In this document: in pieces, positions 35,825 to 44,305 of the stretch
How the letters are laid out: every line of letters begins with the position of its first letter
How positions within the stretch are numbered: position 1 is the first letter of the stretch
Made by a program: the position numbers and the translations under genes
The notes under the pieces: model-generated
Databases searched by the model: none
Seen by the model: only the letters and a program-made list of their open reading frames with translations
What the model was told of the DNA's origin: nothing
NCBI GenBank assembly: GCA_965216025.1
Contig: CBDCEX010000017.1
Span: 1 to 64,000, forward strand
Origin: JADFQT01 sp965216025
GTDB taxonomy: Bacteria > Chloroflexota > Dehalococcoidia > Lucifugimonadales > UBA3495
Direction: 5' to 3'
Length of the DNA: 64,000 bases

Positions 35825-36370
35825 ATAGCTAGGCAGTATAAGGTAAATGAGCAGATCCGTTCCGCCCAGGTGCGGGTAATCGGGGAGAACGGAGAGCAGC
35901 TCGGAGTGATGAGCCTAGACCAGGCGCTGCAGATGGCCCGGCAGAGCGAGGTGGACCTGGTCGAGGTGGCGCCCAATGCGGAGCCTCCAGTAGCACGCCT
36001 GCTTGACTATGGAAAACTGCGCTACCTTTACTCCAAAAAAGAGCGAGAATCCAAGAAGGGGCAAAAGAACACCGAGTTGAAGGAAGTCCGCTTCCGTCCC
36101 AACATCGGCATTCATGACCTGAACTCGAAATTACGTAAGGTGCGAGAATTCATCGACGACGGTTCCAAGGTGAAGCTAACTGTCCGGTTCCGGGGCCGGG
36201 AAGCGGTGCACCAGCAGTTGGGACTTGCCGTGCTCAAGCAGGTAGCCGACGAGTTGAAAGATGACGTTCGCTTGGAAAAGGCTCCTTCAATGGAGGGCCG
36301 AGCCCTCTACATGATCCTGATTCCCAGCCCGACTCGGGTTGAAAAACCGGAAAAAAGGCGGATGATCTAG
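35825..36370 (+). CDS. infC: Translation initiation factor IF-3, apparent AUA start
   Basis: About 182 aa. The standard IF-3 N-terminus YKVNEQIRSAQVRVIGENGE is encoded upstream of the first normal start codon (GTG 35870). It can be reached only from ATA at 35825-35827, which has GGAGG at 35813-35817, 7 nt upstream. infC is known for rare AUU/AUA/AUC starts, through which IF-3 represses its own translation. The body has VDLVEVAPNAEPPVARLLDY, KEVRFRPNIGIHDLNSKLRK and the C-domain VKLTVRFRGREAVHQQLG. First gene of infC-rpmI-rplT. A GGGGAGTT...AGAGCCCC hairpin just before the RBS may add control. Confidence 0.93.
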   Translation: MARQYKVNEQIRSAQVRVIGENGEQLGVMSLDQALQMARQSEVDLVEVAPNAEPPVARLLDYGKLRYLYSKKERESKKGQKNTELKEVRFRPNIGIHDLNSKLRKVREFIDDGSKVKLTVRFRGREAVHQQLGLAVLKQVADELKDDVRLEKAPSMEGRALYMILIPSPTRVEKPEKRRMI

Positions 36371-36373
36371 CCG

Positions 36374-36571
36374 ATGCCAAAACTTAAGACCCACAAGAGC
36401 GCCAAAGCTCGATTTCACATAACCGGTACCGGCAAATTGATGCGCCGGAAGCGAATGAGCAGCCACTTGCGGCGCAAGAAACCCAAGAAGGTGACCCGCA
36501 AGTACGCCGCCAAAATCCTGGTAGACAAGAAGGATATCAAGAGGTTCAGCCGCCTGCTTCCCTATGCCTAG
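36374..36571 (+). CDS. rpmI: 50S ribosomal protein L35
   Basis: 65 aa, full length. PKLKTHKSAKARFHITGTGK then MRRKRMSSHLRRKKPKKVTR is the canonical basic L35 sequence. It begins 4 bp after the infC stop, so translational coupling is likely. Confidence 0.97.
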   Translation: MPKLKTHKSAKARFHITGTGKLMRRKRMSSHLRRKKPKKVTRKYAAKILVDKKDIKRFSRLLPYA

Positions 36572-36613
36572 CGGGCGGGGACCATCCACTGGAACAAACT
36601 TGGGAGAATAGAC

Positions 36614-36973
36614 TTGCCCAGAGTAAAACGAGGGGTTACCAAACACCGGCGACACAAGAAGGTCATGCTGGCGGCGAGGGGCTTTCACGGATCCTCCCAC
36701 CGCAATTATAAATGGGCCAAAGAAGCCCTGATCCACGCTTGGAGCCACGCCTATCGCAACCGGCGGGAGCGGAAAGGTGAATTTCGTAGGTTGTGGATCG
36801 TCCGTATCGGCGCGGCCTGCCGGCAAAACGGGCTTACCTACAGCCAGTTCATGCATGGCATCAAGCTGGCCGGCGTGGAGGTAGATCGCAAGATTCTGGC
36901 GGACCTGGCGGTAAATGACCCACCAGCCTTCGAGAAGCTGGTGGGTGTGGCGTCGGAACAGCTGGTCGCCTGA
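36614..36973 (+). CDS. rplT: 50S ribosomal protein L20 (TTG start)
   Basis: 119 aa. The start is TTG at 36614 with GGGAGAA 7-8 nt upstream; translation gives PRVKRGVTKHRRHKKVMLAA, the invariant L20 start. RNYKWAKEALIHAWSHAYRN and LWIVRIGAACRQNGLTYSQF follow. L20 is a primary 23S rRNA binder and often an autoregulator of this operon. It is followed by a strong terminator and then the group II introns. Confidence 0.97.
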   Translation: MPRVKRGVTKHRRHKKVMLAARGFHGSSHRNYKWAKEALIHAWSHAYRNRRERKGEFRRLWIVRIGAACRQNGLTYSQFMHGIKLAGVEVDRKILADLAVNDPPAFEKLVGVASEQLVA

Positions 36974-36996
36974 CCCTGACCTGTGGTCCGAATTCC

Positions 36997-37033
36997 AAGA
37001 AAAGAGGGTGCGACAGTCGCACCCTCTTTTCTT
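36997..37033 (+). terminator. Intrinsic terminator of infC-rpmI-rplT
   Basis: A perfect 18-bp stem, AAGAAAAGAGGGTGCGAC with its exact complement around a single A, with T-rich 3' arm (CTCTTTTCTTT). Starts 24 bp after rplT. Intron copy 1 begins 3 bp after the hairpin, a position typical for class C group II introns. Confidence 0.9.
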
Positions 37034-37036
37034 TGT

Positions 37037-37720
37037 GTGCCAGGCATGCTGTGCATCTTGGAGGTGAAAGTCCTCTGCGGGCCGTGATGACCGGAACCGC
37101 TAGCCTAAGCAAGGGTGTCCATCGTGAGCTGGAATCTGAAGGAAGCTGATGGCAAAACTTGGACTCGACGAACAGGAACCGGATAGAAGGCCGGCGCAGT
37201 GGGGTAACCCGGCCATGGACGGGGAGGCCCGGTAGTCATCCGGACATGTGCGTTGGTAAATCCGGCGGGGACCGAGGGAAGGATGCATAGATTACCCTGG
37301 GAGATCTCTGGGGCTGTCCCGATGGAATCGGGACTACCGCACCGGCAACGGTGGGGAAGGCTCCGGAGAAGTCAGCCGAGGCCATAGTAGTCCTTCCCGC
37401 ACGGGAAGGATGAAGGGCCGAATCCTCTACTGCAAGGAGCCAGTCAAGAGGACTCGATGGGCGTAGAGCGGCAGCAAGGCACGGCCTAACAACTCTCCCT
37501 TCTTGAATGGAGGAAGGAGACCGTGCGCCCCGGCGTCCCTGGTGAAGGCGGAACCGGAACTGGGGTGAGCGAGGAGCAGCCAGCGACCACGGTGTCTGAA
37601 CGGAAACGAGCCTTGACGGGTGGTAGCACCTGTTGAAACAGTAGAGGAAACCGCCGGATACGCTGAGTACGTCCGGTGGTGTGGGAGGACGGGGGCCGCG
37701 AGGCCGCCTCCTACCCGATT
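37037..37720 (+). mobile_element. Group II intron copy 1, ORF-deleted
   Basis: 684 bp. It starts GTGCCAGGCATG with the usual conserved 5' block (GGAGGTGAAAGTCCTC, GGTAACCCGG) and ends with domain V (GCCGGATACGCTGAG, TACGTCCGGTGGTGTGGG), a domain VI hairpin and CCCGATT. About 1.25 kb of coding region has been deleted: sequence goes from GAAACGAGCCTTGAC straight to CCTGTTGAAACAGTAGAGG. A stop codon also interrupts the leftover leader. It sits immediately after the rplT terminator. If spliced at all, it would depend on a maturase from elsewhere. Boundaries are accurate to 1-2 bp. Confidence 0.85.
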
Positions 37721-39626
37721 GTGCCAGGCATGCTGTGCATCTTGGAGGTGAAAGTCCTCTGCGGGCCGTGATGACCGGAACCGCTAGCCTAAGCAAGGGT
37801 GTCCATCGTGAGGTGGAATCTGAAGGAAGCTGATGGCAAAACTTGGACTCGACGAACAGGAACCGGATAGAAGGCCGGCGCAGTGGGGTAACCCGGCAAT
37901 GGACGGGGCGGCCCAATAGTTATTCGGACACGTGCGCAGGTAAATCCGGCGGGGACCGAAGGAAGGATGTACGGCTTACCCTGGGAGGTCTCTGGGGCTG
38001 TCTGGAGGACCCGACTACCGCACTGGCAACGGTGGGGGAAGGCCCTGGAGAAGTCAGCCGAGGCCATAGTAGTCCCGGCAGTCGGGATGAAGGGCCGAAT
38101 CCTCTACTGCAAGGAGCCAGTCGGGAGGACTCGATGGGCGTAGAGCGGCAGCAAGGCACGGTCTACCAACTCTCACTCCTGGAGTGGGGAGAGGAGGCCG
38201 TGCGCCCCGGCGTCCCTGGTGAAGGCGGAACCGGAACTGGGGCGAACGAGGAGCAGCAAGGGCCCACGGCGTCTGAGCGGAAACGAGCCTTGCCGGAAGC
38301 CTTGATGGAGGAGGTGATAGAGCCAAAGAACCTGAACCGAGCCTACCAGCGGGTGAAAGCCAACAAAGGAGCGCCGGGGGTTGACGGGATGAGTGTGGAT
38401 GACCTGGGCGGCTGGTTGGCGGAACACTGGGAGGAACTTAGTGGCGTCGCTGCTGGAAGGCAGCTACCAACCGCAACCGGTGCGGGGAGTGGAAATCCCC
38501 AAGCAGGGAGGTGGAGTGCGACAACTGGGCATCCCCACGGTGGTGGACCGCCTGGTGCAGCAAGGCATCCTCCAGGTGCTGGACCCGCTGTTGGACCCAA
38601 CCTTTTCGGAGTCAAGCTACGGTTTCCGTCCCGGGCGAAACGCGCACCAGGCGCTGCGCCAGGCGCAGGAGTACGTAGGGGAGGGGCGGGAAATCGTGGT
38701 AGACCTGGACTTGGAGAAATTCTTTGACCGGGTAAACCACGACATCCTGATGTCCCGCCTGCCCCGGAGAGTCGCCGACAAACGCCTGCTGCGGATGGTC
38801 CGGCGCTTCCTGGAAGCGGGGATGATGCAGAATGGGGTGTGCGTCGAGCGATACGAAGGGACTCCGCAGGGAGGGCCACTATCGCCGCTCCTGTCCAATC
38901 TGCTACTGGATGACTTGGACCAGGAGTTGGAACGCCGGGGGCACCGCTTCAGCCGGTACGCCGATGACTGCAACATATACGTGCGGTCGCAGGCTGCGGG
39001 GGAGCGGGTAATGGCGTCGGTGAGCAACTTTCTGGAAAGGAAGCTGCGCTTGCGCGTAAACCGGGAGAAAAGTGCGGTGGCCCCGGTATGGGAACGGAAG
39101 TTCCTGGGGCATCGGCTGCTGCCCGGAGGTCGGCTGGGCCTAGCGCCCGAAAGCCTGAAGCGGGTGAAGGCGAGGATTCGGCGAACCACGCGACGCAACC
39201 GAGGCGTCAGCCTTGAAGGGATGGTCCACGAACTGAACTCCTTCCTCACGGGGTGGGTGACCTACTTCCGCTATGCGGAATGTCGGACTCACCTCAGCAG
39301 GTTGGATGGGTGGATTCGTCGAAAGCTGCGCTGCGTACGGCTGAAGCAGCGGAAACGGTCCAAAGCCATTGCGGACTTTCTGCAGGGGCTGGGCGTGCCG
39401 GAGTGGCGGGCCTGGCTACTGGCGGGGTCTGGCAAAGGCTGGTGGCGCCTGGCTGGCAGCCCTCAGGCGGCTGAAGCCATGAGCCTGGCTTGGTTTAGGG
39501 AACAGGGACTCGTCGCCCTGACCGAAAGGTACAGCCTGTTGAATCAGTAGAGGAAACCGCCGGATACGCTGAGTACGTCCGGTGGTGTGGGAGGACGGGG
39601 GCCGTGAGGCCCCCTCCTCCCCGATT
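37721..39626 (+). mobile_element. Group II intron copy 2, full length, in direct tandem
   Basis: About 1.9 kb. Its 5' block repeats that of copy 1 nearly base for base and begins exactly where copy 1 ends (CCCGATT/GTGCC). It encodes a reverse transcriptase and ends with the same domain V and VI and CCCGATT. No homing-endonuclease domain is encoded, in keeping with class C-like introns. The hairpin at the 3' end of copy 1 may have acted as the terminator-like target for this insertion (inference). Confidence 0.9.
38134..39550 (+). pseudogene. ltrA: Group II intron reverse transcriptase/maturase with a +1 base lesion
   Basis: The start at ATG 38134 gives the usual YQLSLLEWGEEA leader. The first frame carries NLNRAYQRVKANKGAPGVDG and ends in EHWEEL. 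The next frame resumes VASLLEGSYQPQPVRGVEIP and runs on to 39550. Deleting the A after GAACTT (about 38441) joins them. All RT motifs after the lesion are intact: SSYGFRPGRNAHQALRQAQ, DLDLEKFFDRVNHDIL (first Asp), EGTPQGGPLSPLLSNLLLDD, RYADDCNIYV (YADD) and VNREKSAVAPVWERKFLGH, then domain X/GIIM (WVTYFRY). About 470 aa when joined; no endonuclease domain. Inactive as read, unless the lesion is a sequence error or is bypassed. Confidence 0.88.
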
Positions 39627-39702
39627 GCTTCTGCCTGAGAGCTAATAGGGGTCACCCACGAATCAAGGGCTTCCCCATCATCTTGTCTGCCTGGAGGTGA
39701 TG

Positions 39703-40078
39703 ATGACTACTTCGCCGACGAATCAACTGGCATCCCTGCAAGGAATTCTGCGGGAAATGGGGTCAGTAATGGTTGCCTTCTCCGGTGGGGTGGACAGCAC
39801 TCTGCTGGCGGTGATGGCCCACCAGGCTTTGGTACTCGGGGCTCTGGCTGTCACTGCGGTCTCGCCGGCCCTGGCGGGCCGGGAGCTGGAAGAGGCAAAT
39901 AGCCTGGCCCAGCGTTTTGGCATTCGGCACCTGGTCATCAACACCTACGAAATGGAGCGGGAAGGTTACGTCGCCAACTCGTCCCAGCGGTGCTACTTTT
40001 GCAAGACGGAGCTCTACGACCGGCTGATCCAGCTGGCGCAGGCCGAAGGGTACGCTTGGGTAGCGAATGGAGACAACC
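39703..40078 (+). pseudogene. larE: LarE-type ATP-dependent sulfur transferase, N-terminal half only
   Basis: ATG 39703 follows GGAGG. SVMVAFSGGVDSTLLAVMAH is the PP-loop and SQRCYFCKTELYDRL the Cys-x-x-Cys segment; LarE-like proteins sacrifice a Cys to build nickel-pincer and related cofactors. The match stops after YAWVANGDNL (about residue 126 of a usual 260-280). From there the DNA is the 3' part of a glucose dehydrogenase fragment read in the other direction. The frame goes on to 40203 but has no LarE content after the junction. A non-functional remnant. Confidence 0.75.
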
Positions 40079-40306
40079 TGCTCAACCACACCACAGCTTT
40101 CATGCCCCAACACCAGGAAGTCGCAACCAGGAGGGCGCCGCGCCGTATTCGGCAGCGTTTATCTCTTTGTCAGTGCCGTCCAGACCAACTCGCAACACCT
40201 TGACCAGCACTCCCCGGCCGTCGGACACGTCCTCTAGACTGGGCATCGGCAATTCCGCCAGGTGAGCGCTGTCGGGTTTGCCAGGAAGAACTGCGACAGC
40301 CTTCGT
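40078..40306 (-). pseudogene. Glucose 1-dehydrogenase-like (MDR family) N-terminal fragment
   Basis: On the minus strand, after AGGAG, comes ACG (40304-40306) where ATG is expected, then KAVAVLPGKPDSAHLAELPM, VLVKVLRVGLDGTDKEIN and YGAAPS. After a one-base insertion it continues GCDFLVLGHESCGVVEQV. These blocks match the N-terminus of zinc MDR glucose/threonine dehydrogenases (catalytic zinc GHE site). It has lost its start codon, gained a frameshift and is cut at the junction with larE. The rest of the gene is absent. Confidence 0.7.
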
Positions 40307-40319
40307 GGATTTCTCCTAC

Positions 40320-41423
40320 CTACCTTACTAAGATGGCTGGTCGTAGAAAGCTTCCTACCGAGAGCTCCGTCTCCAGTTCGGGCCAGTCACCGGTACGGGT
40401 CAAAACCTCTGGGCCGGATTCTGTCAAAAGCACAGTGTCTTCCGATTTGGTGCCGGTGATGGAAGGATTCCAGGTCAATACCTGGTTGTGCCTCAGCCGG
40501 TACTCTGAGGTAAGGGTTGCCAAGATTTCCCGACCGGCATAGCCGGTGAGGCCTCCCTGGTGGTGTAGTTCCCACTCTTGGGAAAAGCCCTCCTTGGAAT
40601 ATTGCTCTATTCCCTTGCCGATCACCTCACTCAAGGTAGCGCCGGCCTTGCTCTCAAGATTGAGCCGGGCATCTACCGCCGCCACGGCCCGGTGTTTCGC
40701 CACTAAATCCGAGTCCGGTGGACCAAAAGAAACCATCCGGGTGAGGGAGATGTGCAGGCCATGGCGACGGCCCGTCAACGCCACCATTATCGTGCGCCGA
40801 ATCTCCTTGCTTGTGGGCAACGGGTGGCGATAGCGGGCGATTCGTTCATCGCCTGCCACCAGGTTCACTAGGGGCAGGATGCCTCGCTTTTGGCATTGGA
40901 AGGCGAGGGATGCCGCCACTTCCAGCTCGGTGTCTCCCGCTTGGGCGTTAAAGCAGGCGGTCTCCAAAGCTTGCGCAGCCTCTAACCTCAGGCGCCGGTA
41001 GCGTTCGATTTCCGGAGGCAGCAAAGTGTAGCGAAGCTCCGCGAAACCTCCAGGCGCCAGTGGCAGGCCGAATGAGCCGATGTCTGAAACCGCTTTGGAA
41101 ATGTTGCACAGGCGGGCCACAGTCTCTTGGGCCTGCTCCCTTTGATACCAATTCCAGGAGATAGGCTCGAAGGGCAGGTCCACTACCTCTTCTTCTCGAA
41201 GCCGGGGCGCTTCGATGTTGTTGGTAAGCAGATACGACTGGCGCGGCGTGACCAAAAGAGAGGCCTCGCCCGCGGCGTCTCCCAGGGAAACGTGGTTATC
41301 GCCACCACCGGTCAACCAGGCGAAGTTGGCTTGCGAGGTCAGGACTATACTTTCCAACCCACCGGCTTCAAGCCAATCACGGACCATCTGGAGCTTGACC
41401 CCAACCTCTTCCTGTCTGTCCAT
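40320..41423 (-). CDS. M24-family (Xaa-Pro peptidase-like) protein, metal ligands partly lost
   Basis: 367 aa from ATG 41423, which has GGAGACGAGG upstream; a GTG at 41450 is less likely. The N-terminal creatinase-like domain has VLTSQANFAWLTGGGDN (about residues 29-45). The C-terminal pita-bread fold has LVNLVAGDERIARYRHPLPT, then HHQGGLTGYAGREIL (His, about 280) and WNPSITGTKSEDTVLLTESG (Glu, about 315). The two metal-binding Asp of active M24 enzymes are not seen in RRHGLHISLTRMVSFGPPD. It may thus be a non-peptidase pita-bread enzyme or a divergent clade. It is intact amid broken genes. Confidence 0.75.
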   Translation of the reverse strand: MDRQEEVGVKLQMVRDWLEAGGLESIVLTSQANFAWLTGGGDNHVSLGDAAGEASLLVTPRQSYLLTNNIEAPRLREEEVVDLPFEPISWNWYQREQAQETVARLCNISKAVSDIGSFGLPLAPGGFAELRYTLLPPEIERYRRLRLEAAQALETACFNAQAGDTELEVAASLAFQCQKRGILPLVNLVAGDERIARYRHPLPTSKEIRRTIMVALTGRRHGLHISLTRMVSFGPPDSDLVAKHRAVAAVDARLNLESKAGATLSEVIGKGIEQYSKEGFSQEWELHHQGGLTGYAGREILATLTSEYRLRHNQVLTWNPSITGTKSEDTVLLTESGPEVLTRTGDWPELETELSVGSFLRPAILVR

Positions 41424-41456
41424 CCTCGTCTCCACATTCTTGGGCACCAACCTGGC

Positions 41457-41563
41457 TCACTTCAGCCGTTCAAGCAGATGGATCTTCTTCCCGCTGGGTG
41501 CCATCCGTAGGCCAGGGTGCCGCCGCCCACCCCGGTGCCGATAATGATTATGTCGAGCTGTAG
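41457..41563 (-). pseudogene. FAD-dependent (GMC-like) oxidoreductase N-terminal remnant
   Basis: Read on the minus strand directly beside IS66 copy 2, it gives LDIIIIGTGVGGGTLAY, the FAD-binding GxGxxG Rossmann motif. After a one-base frame change comes MAPSGKKIHLLERLK and a stop. The start codon has been removed by the IS end and the rest of the gene is missing. Confidence 0.6.
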
Positions 41564-41566
41564 TGT

Positions 41567-44114
41567 TCAGATTTGAGGGGAAGCGAGCAACCGGCGGCAT
41601 TCCAGGAGGGGATTGAGACCTCTAGCCCGCCAGGTGCCAAAGAGGGATGCCAAGGTCATCTTGCTGTCGGTGCCCTGCCCTGAGCGGGTGCCGCCGCTGA
41701 TCTTGCGACTGGTTACCAGATGCCGCAGGCTCCGCTCGGCGGCGTTGTTGTCTGAGGGCACGGCTGGGTCCGACACGAAGACAAACAGTTCCTTGATGAA
41801 CCGTTCCATGCGCCGGCAGAGCTTGGCCTGAACCGCCAGGGGATCTTTAAGGAAAGGCCGCGCCAAGACCATTAGTTTCTCCTCCAGCATTAGCTGGGTG
41901 CGATGGCCTGGCTGGGCTCGGGGAAGGACCGAGGCCTTGGCCTCCGTGTAGACCTGGTGAACCGCCTCGGCCCACTGAGCCAGCCCAGCGTCTTCTGGGT
42001 ACAACCCTTTCAGGTCATGGATATCCCGCAGCAGATGAGCCCAGCACCGTTGCTTCAGGCCCGGGTAGTGGTTATAGGCGGCGTAGAAATCACTGACCAA
42101 CACTCCGCTGAAGGAGGAATCCAGCACCTCATCCACCACCCCCTTATCCCGACCCCGACGCAGGAAGTATCGTTCGCTGGGAGTGCTGAAGGTCCAAACA
42201 TAGCCGTTGCTCCCGTCCTGGCGCCAGCCGGTTTCGTCGCCCTGCACCACGGGACTGGCGCGGACTTGCTCGAGCACCTCTCGCACCGCCGTCTCAGCCT
42301 GACGGGCTACTCCATGGACGGCCTGGACGATGGCACCAACACTCAGGTGCAACTGATGGACGGTCTCCAGGTACCATTGGATGATTCTTATGGGCAACCG
42401 TCCCTCCTCCCGCAGGGTCACCATCAGGCTTACCAGATTGACCCCCAGGCGCTGCTGGCCCAGAACCACCCCCTGCAGGGCCTCTTTGGGCAGCCGGCGC
42501 CGCTGGCATACCGGACAGATGCGGGCTACCAGGGCGTGCTCGGTCACTTCTACCGGAGCCACCGGTAGCTCAATGACTTCCCGAGTTCGCTGTACCCATC
42601 CGCCGTTCAGGTGAGTCCCGCAGTCGGGACAGACCGCCACGGCATGCTCCACCCGCCGGGTAGGAGTCATGCGCTGGCGGGCGAAGCCATGGCGGCGCAG
42701 CTTTCTGGGCTCCTTTTTCTCCGGCGCTTGCCGGCTGGAGTGCGGCTGATTACCCGGCATCCCCGACGACCCGCGCCGGTTGGGACGGGATTCCAGAACC
42801 CCAATCCGCCTTTGCAAATCGGCAATGACTGCCCGCTGGCCGGCAATTATCTCCAGCAGAGTTTCGCGACTCGCCGCGTTCAGGTCTAAACCAAAGCTAA
42901 GGTGAAACCTACATAAGCGAACCCGAAGAGGAGTTGCGATATTCTGTAAAAGAAGTCGATTGGCGGTGGGGGAAGGGATGACAGACATAGTGCAACTCCT
43001 GGAACGGTGGCAACTGGATGTAGGCGACTTACGGGAAAGGATGTATCGGGCGCCAACACCTCGGGAGCGAGAGCTCATGGGCTATGGTTGTTGGCCCCGG
43101 CCACTCAAGTGGCTGAGGCTTTGGAGAGAGAGCCTCATACCATCGGAAACGCTGGACAACTTTCGCCAAGGCGGGGCCCAAGGTTTGGTCTTTGAGCAGA
43201 CTGGGGGTTCTCCCCCGTCTTGAACCGAGGTCAACAGAACCAACTGAAGTCTGCGGTTCGGGGATTGAATTGTCCAACTGGAACTGGAAAGTAGTAAGGC
43301 AATTTCTCAAGCAGAGCTTTGACCTGGGGCTGAGTCGGAGCAGTTGCTTGAACTACCTCCATCGGTTGGGCTTCGTGCTGATCCTGAAAGCCAAGGATGA
43401 AGAACGGAAAGCCTTCGTCCTCCAGTACAGCCAAATCCGAGAGGAGGCAAGAGAGTGGAGCCAAGATCTTCTTCGTGGATGAAGCCCACTTTCGGGCCGA
43501 TGCCGACCTGCGAGGCAAATGGGTACTCAAGGGAGAGGCAGCGCTGGTGGACTCCACCAGTCCCCGGTGGGGAGAGAAGGCCTGCTACTACTCGGGAGTT
43601 TGTCTGGAGACTGGGGAGGTGGAAGCCATGGAAATAGCTGGAAACAGCACTGCCGAGACCTCCACCGCCTTTTTACAGCAGCTAAGAGAAAACCATCCTG
43701 GACCTCTGGTAGTGATTTGGGACAATGGGCCAGCCCACCGAGGAGAAGCGATTCGCAGCTATCTGGCCACTCCTGACTTGCATCTGAGGTTGGTGGCCAC
43801 CGGCCTACAGCCCAGACTTCAATGCCGACGAAGCCGTCTGGGACTGGGCCAGGGATCACGGCCAACGAATGCCTGGGAACAAAAGCCAAAGTCCAAGAGA
43901 AGATGTATGTATTCTTCGGCGGGCTAGCTCACCGTAAGGAAGAAGTGAAACATCCCTGCCGAACCCGGTTACAGGCCCGAGCCGATGCTTTGATCTTTAC
44001 CCCTGCCGTGCCTTTGCCATCACTGCCCAGGTCTAGTTCAGTGTCCACCTCCCTGGTATGCCACAACTCCCCCGGCCATGCCAGCGTTTTTCCAACGGCT
44101 TTGAGCCAATTCAC
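41567..44114 (-). pseudogene. IS66 transposase, disrupted by the IS630 insertion
   Basis: The first 28 codons (MNWLKAVGKTLAWPGELWHT...) lie at about 44029-44114; the remainder, from LDLNAASRETLLEIIAGQRA to the stop, lies at 41567-42888. The rest equals copy 1 apart from a few changes (LRRHG, LLASPQI). The long frame reaching 43078 starts inside IS630 sequence and is a fusion artefact. The zinc and DDE parts are intact, but the natural start is cut off. Confidence 0.85.
42889..44026 (+). mobile_element. IS630-family element, copy 1, degenerate, right end missing
   Basis: The left tip AACCAAAGCTAAGGTGAAAC follows a TA at 42887-42888. The body is about 85-90% like copies 2 and 3, with several small deletions that break the transposase (MGYGCWPRP in place of GYGCWPKGGRL; loss of the RPKKR segment; altered HRLGFVLI). 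The last 35 bp, including the right terminal repeat, are replaced by CCAGGTCTAG, the IS66 flank. The remaining frames include KIFFVDEAHFRADADLRGKW-like and VVIWDNGPAHRGEAIRSYL. Inactive. Confidence 0.8.
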
Positions 44115-44134
44115 CTCATCAAGTCTGAACAGTT

Positions 44135-44247
44135 ACCGGATTGGGCAGCGCTTGCAACACCGTCATTCCGGTGACAACGCCGGAATCCAGGAAACAGTGG
44201 AGAATGTAATTTCCTGGACACCGGCTTACGCCGGTGCGACGAAGGGT
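44135..44247. repeat. Dispersed repeat, family C, copy 2
   Basis: The reverse complement of the element at 14383-14492: ACCGGATTGGGCAGCGC, CGTCATTCCGG...CCGGAAT and CACCGGCTTACGCCGGTG. It abuts IS66 copy 2 exactly at the IS terminus, so the IS inserted at or beside it. Confidence 0.75.
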
Positions 44248-44305
44248 TTTGCTCCTTCAGGTTGCGGAAATCGACGCATTGCCTATTGCCGGAGCAGGGC
44301 TGCAA

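Larger units (their letters stand above)
41564..44134 (-). mobile_element. IS66-family insertion sequence, copy 2, split by an IS630
   Basis: The outer ends TGTTCAGATTTGAGG (left) and AACTGTTCAGACTTGATGAG (right, reverse-complemented) match copy 1 at 9652-11078. Internal sequence from 41575 to 42886 is almost identical to copy 1. An IS630 interrupts it at the CAGGTCTA site (42881-42888); IS66 resumes at about 44027. Copies 1 and 2 are in the same orientation 32 kb apart. Confidence 0.88.

Noticed and set aside
37035..37840. Repeated block after rplT as an rRNA, riboswitch or ribosomal leader
   Set aside because: The 5' block, domain V and reverse transcriptase identify group II introns.
43029..43310. 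Minus-strand 93-codon frame in IS630 copy 1
   Set aside because: Antisense of the transposase; no independent signal.
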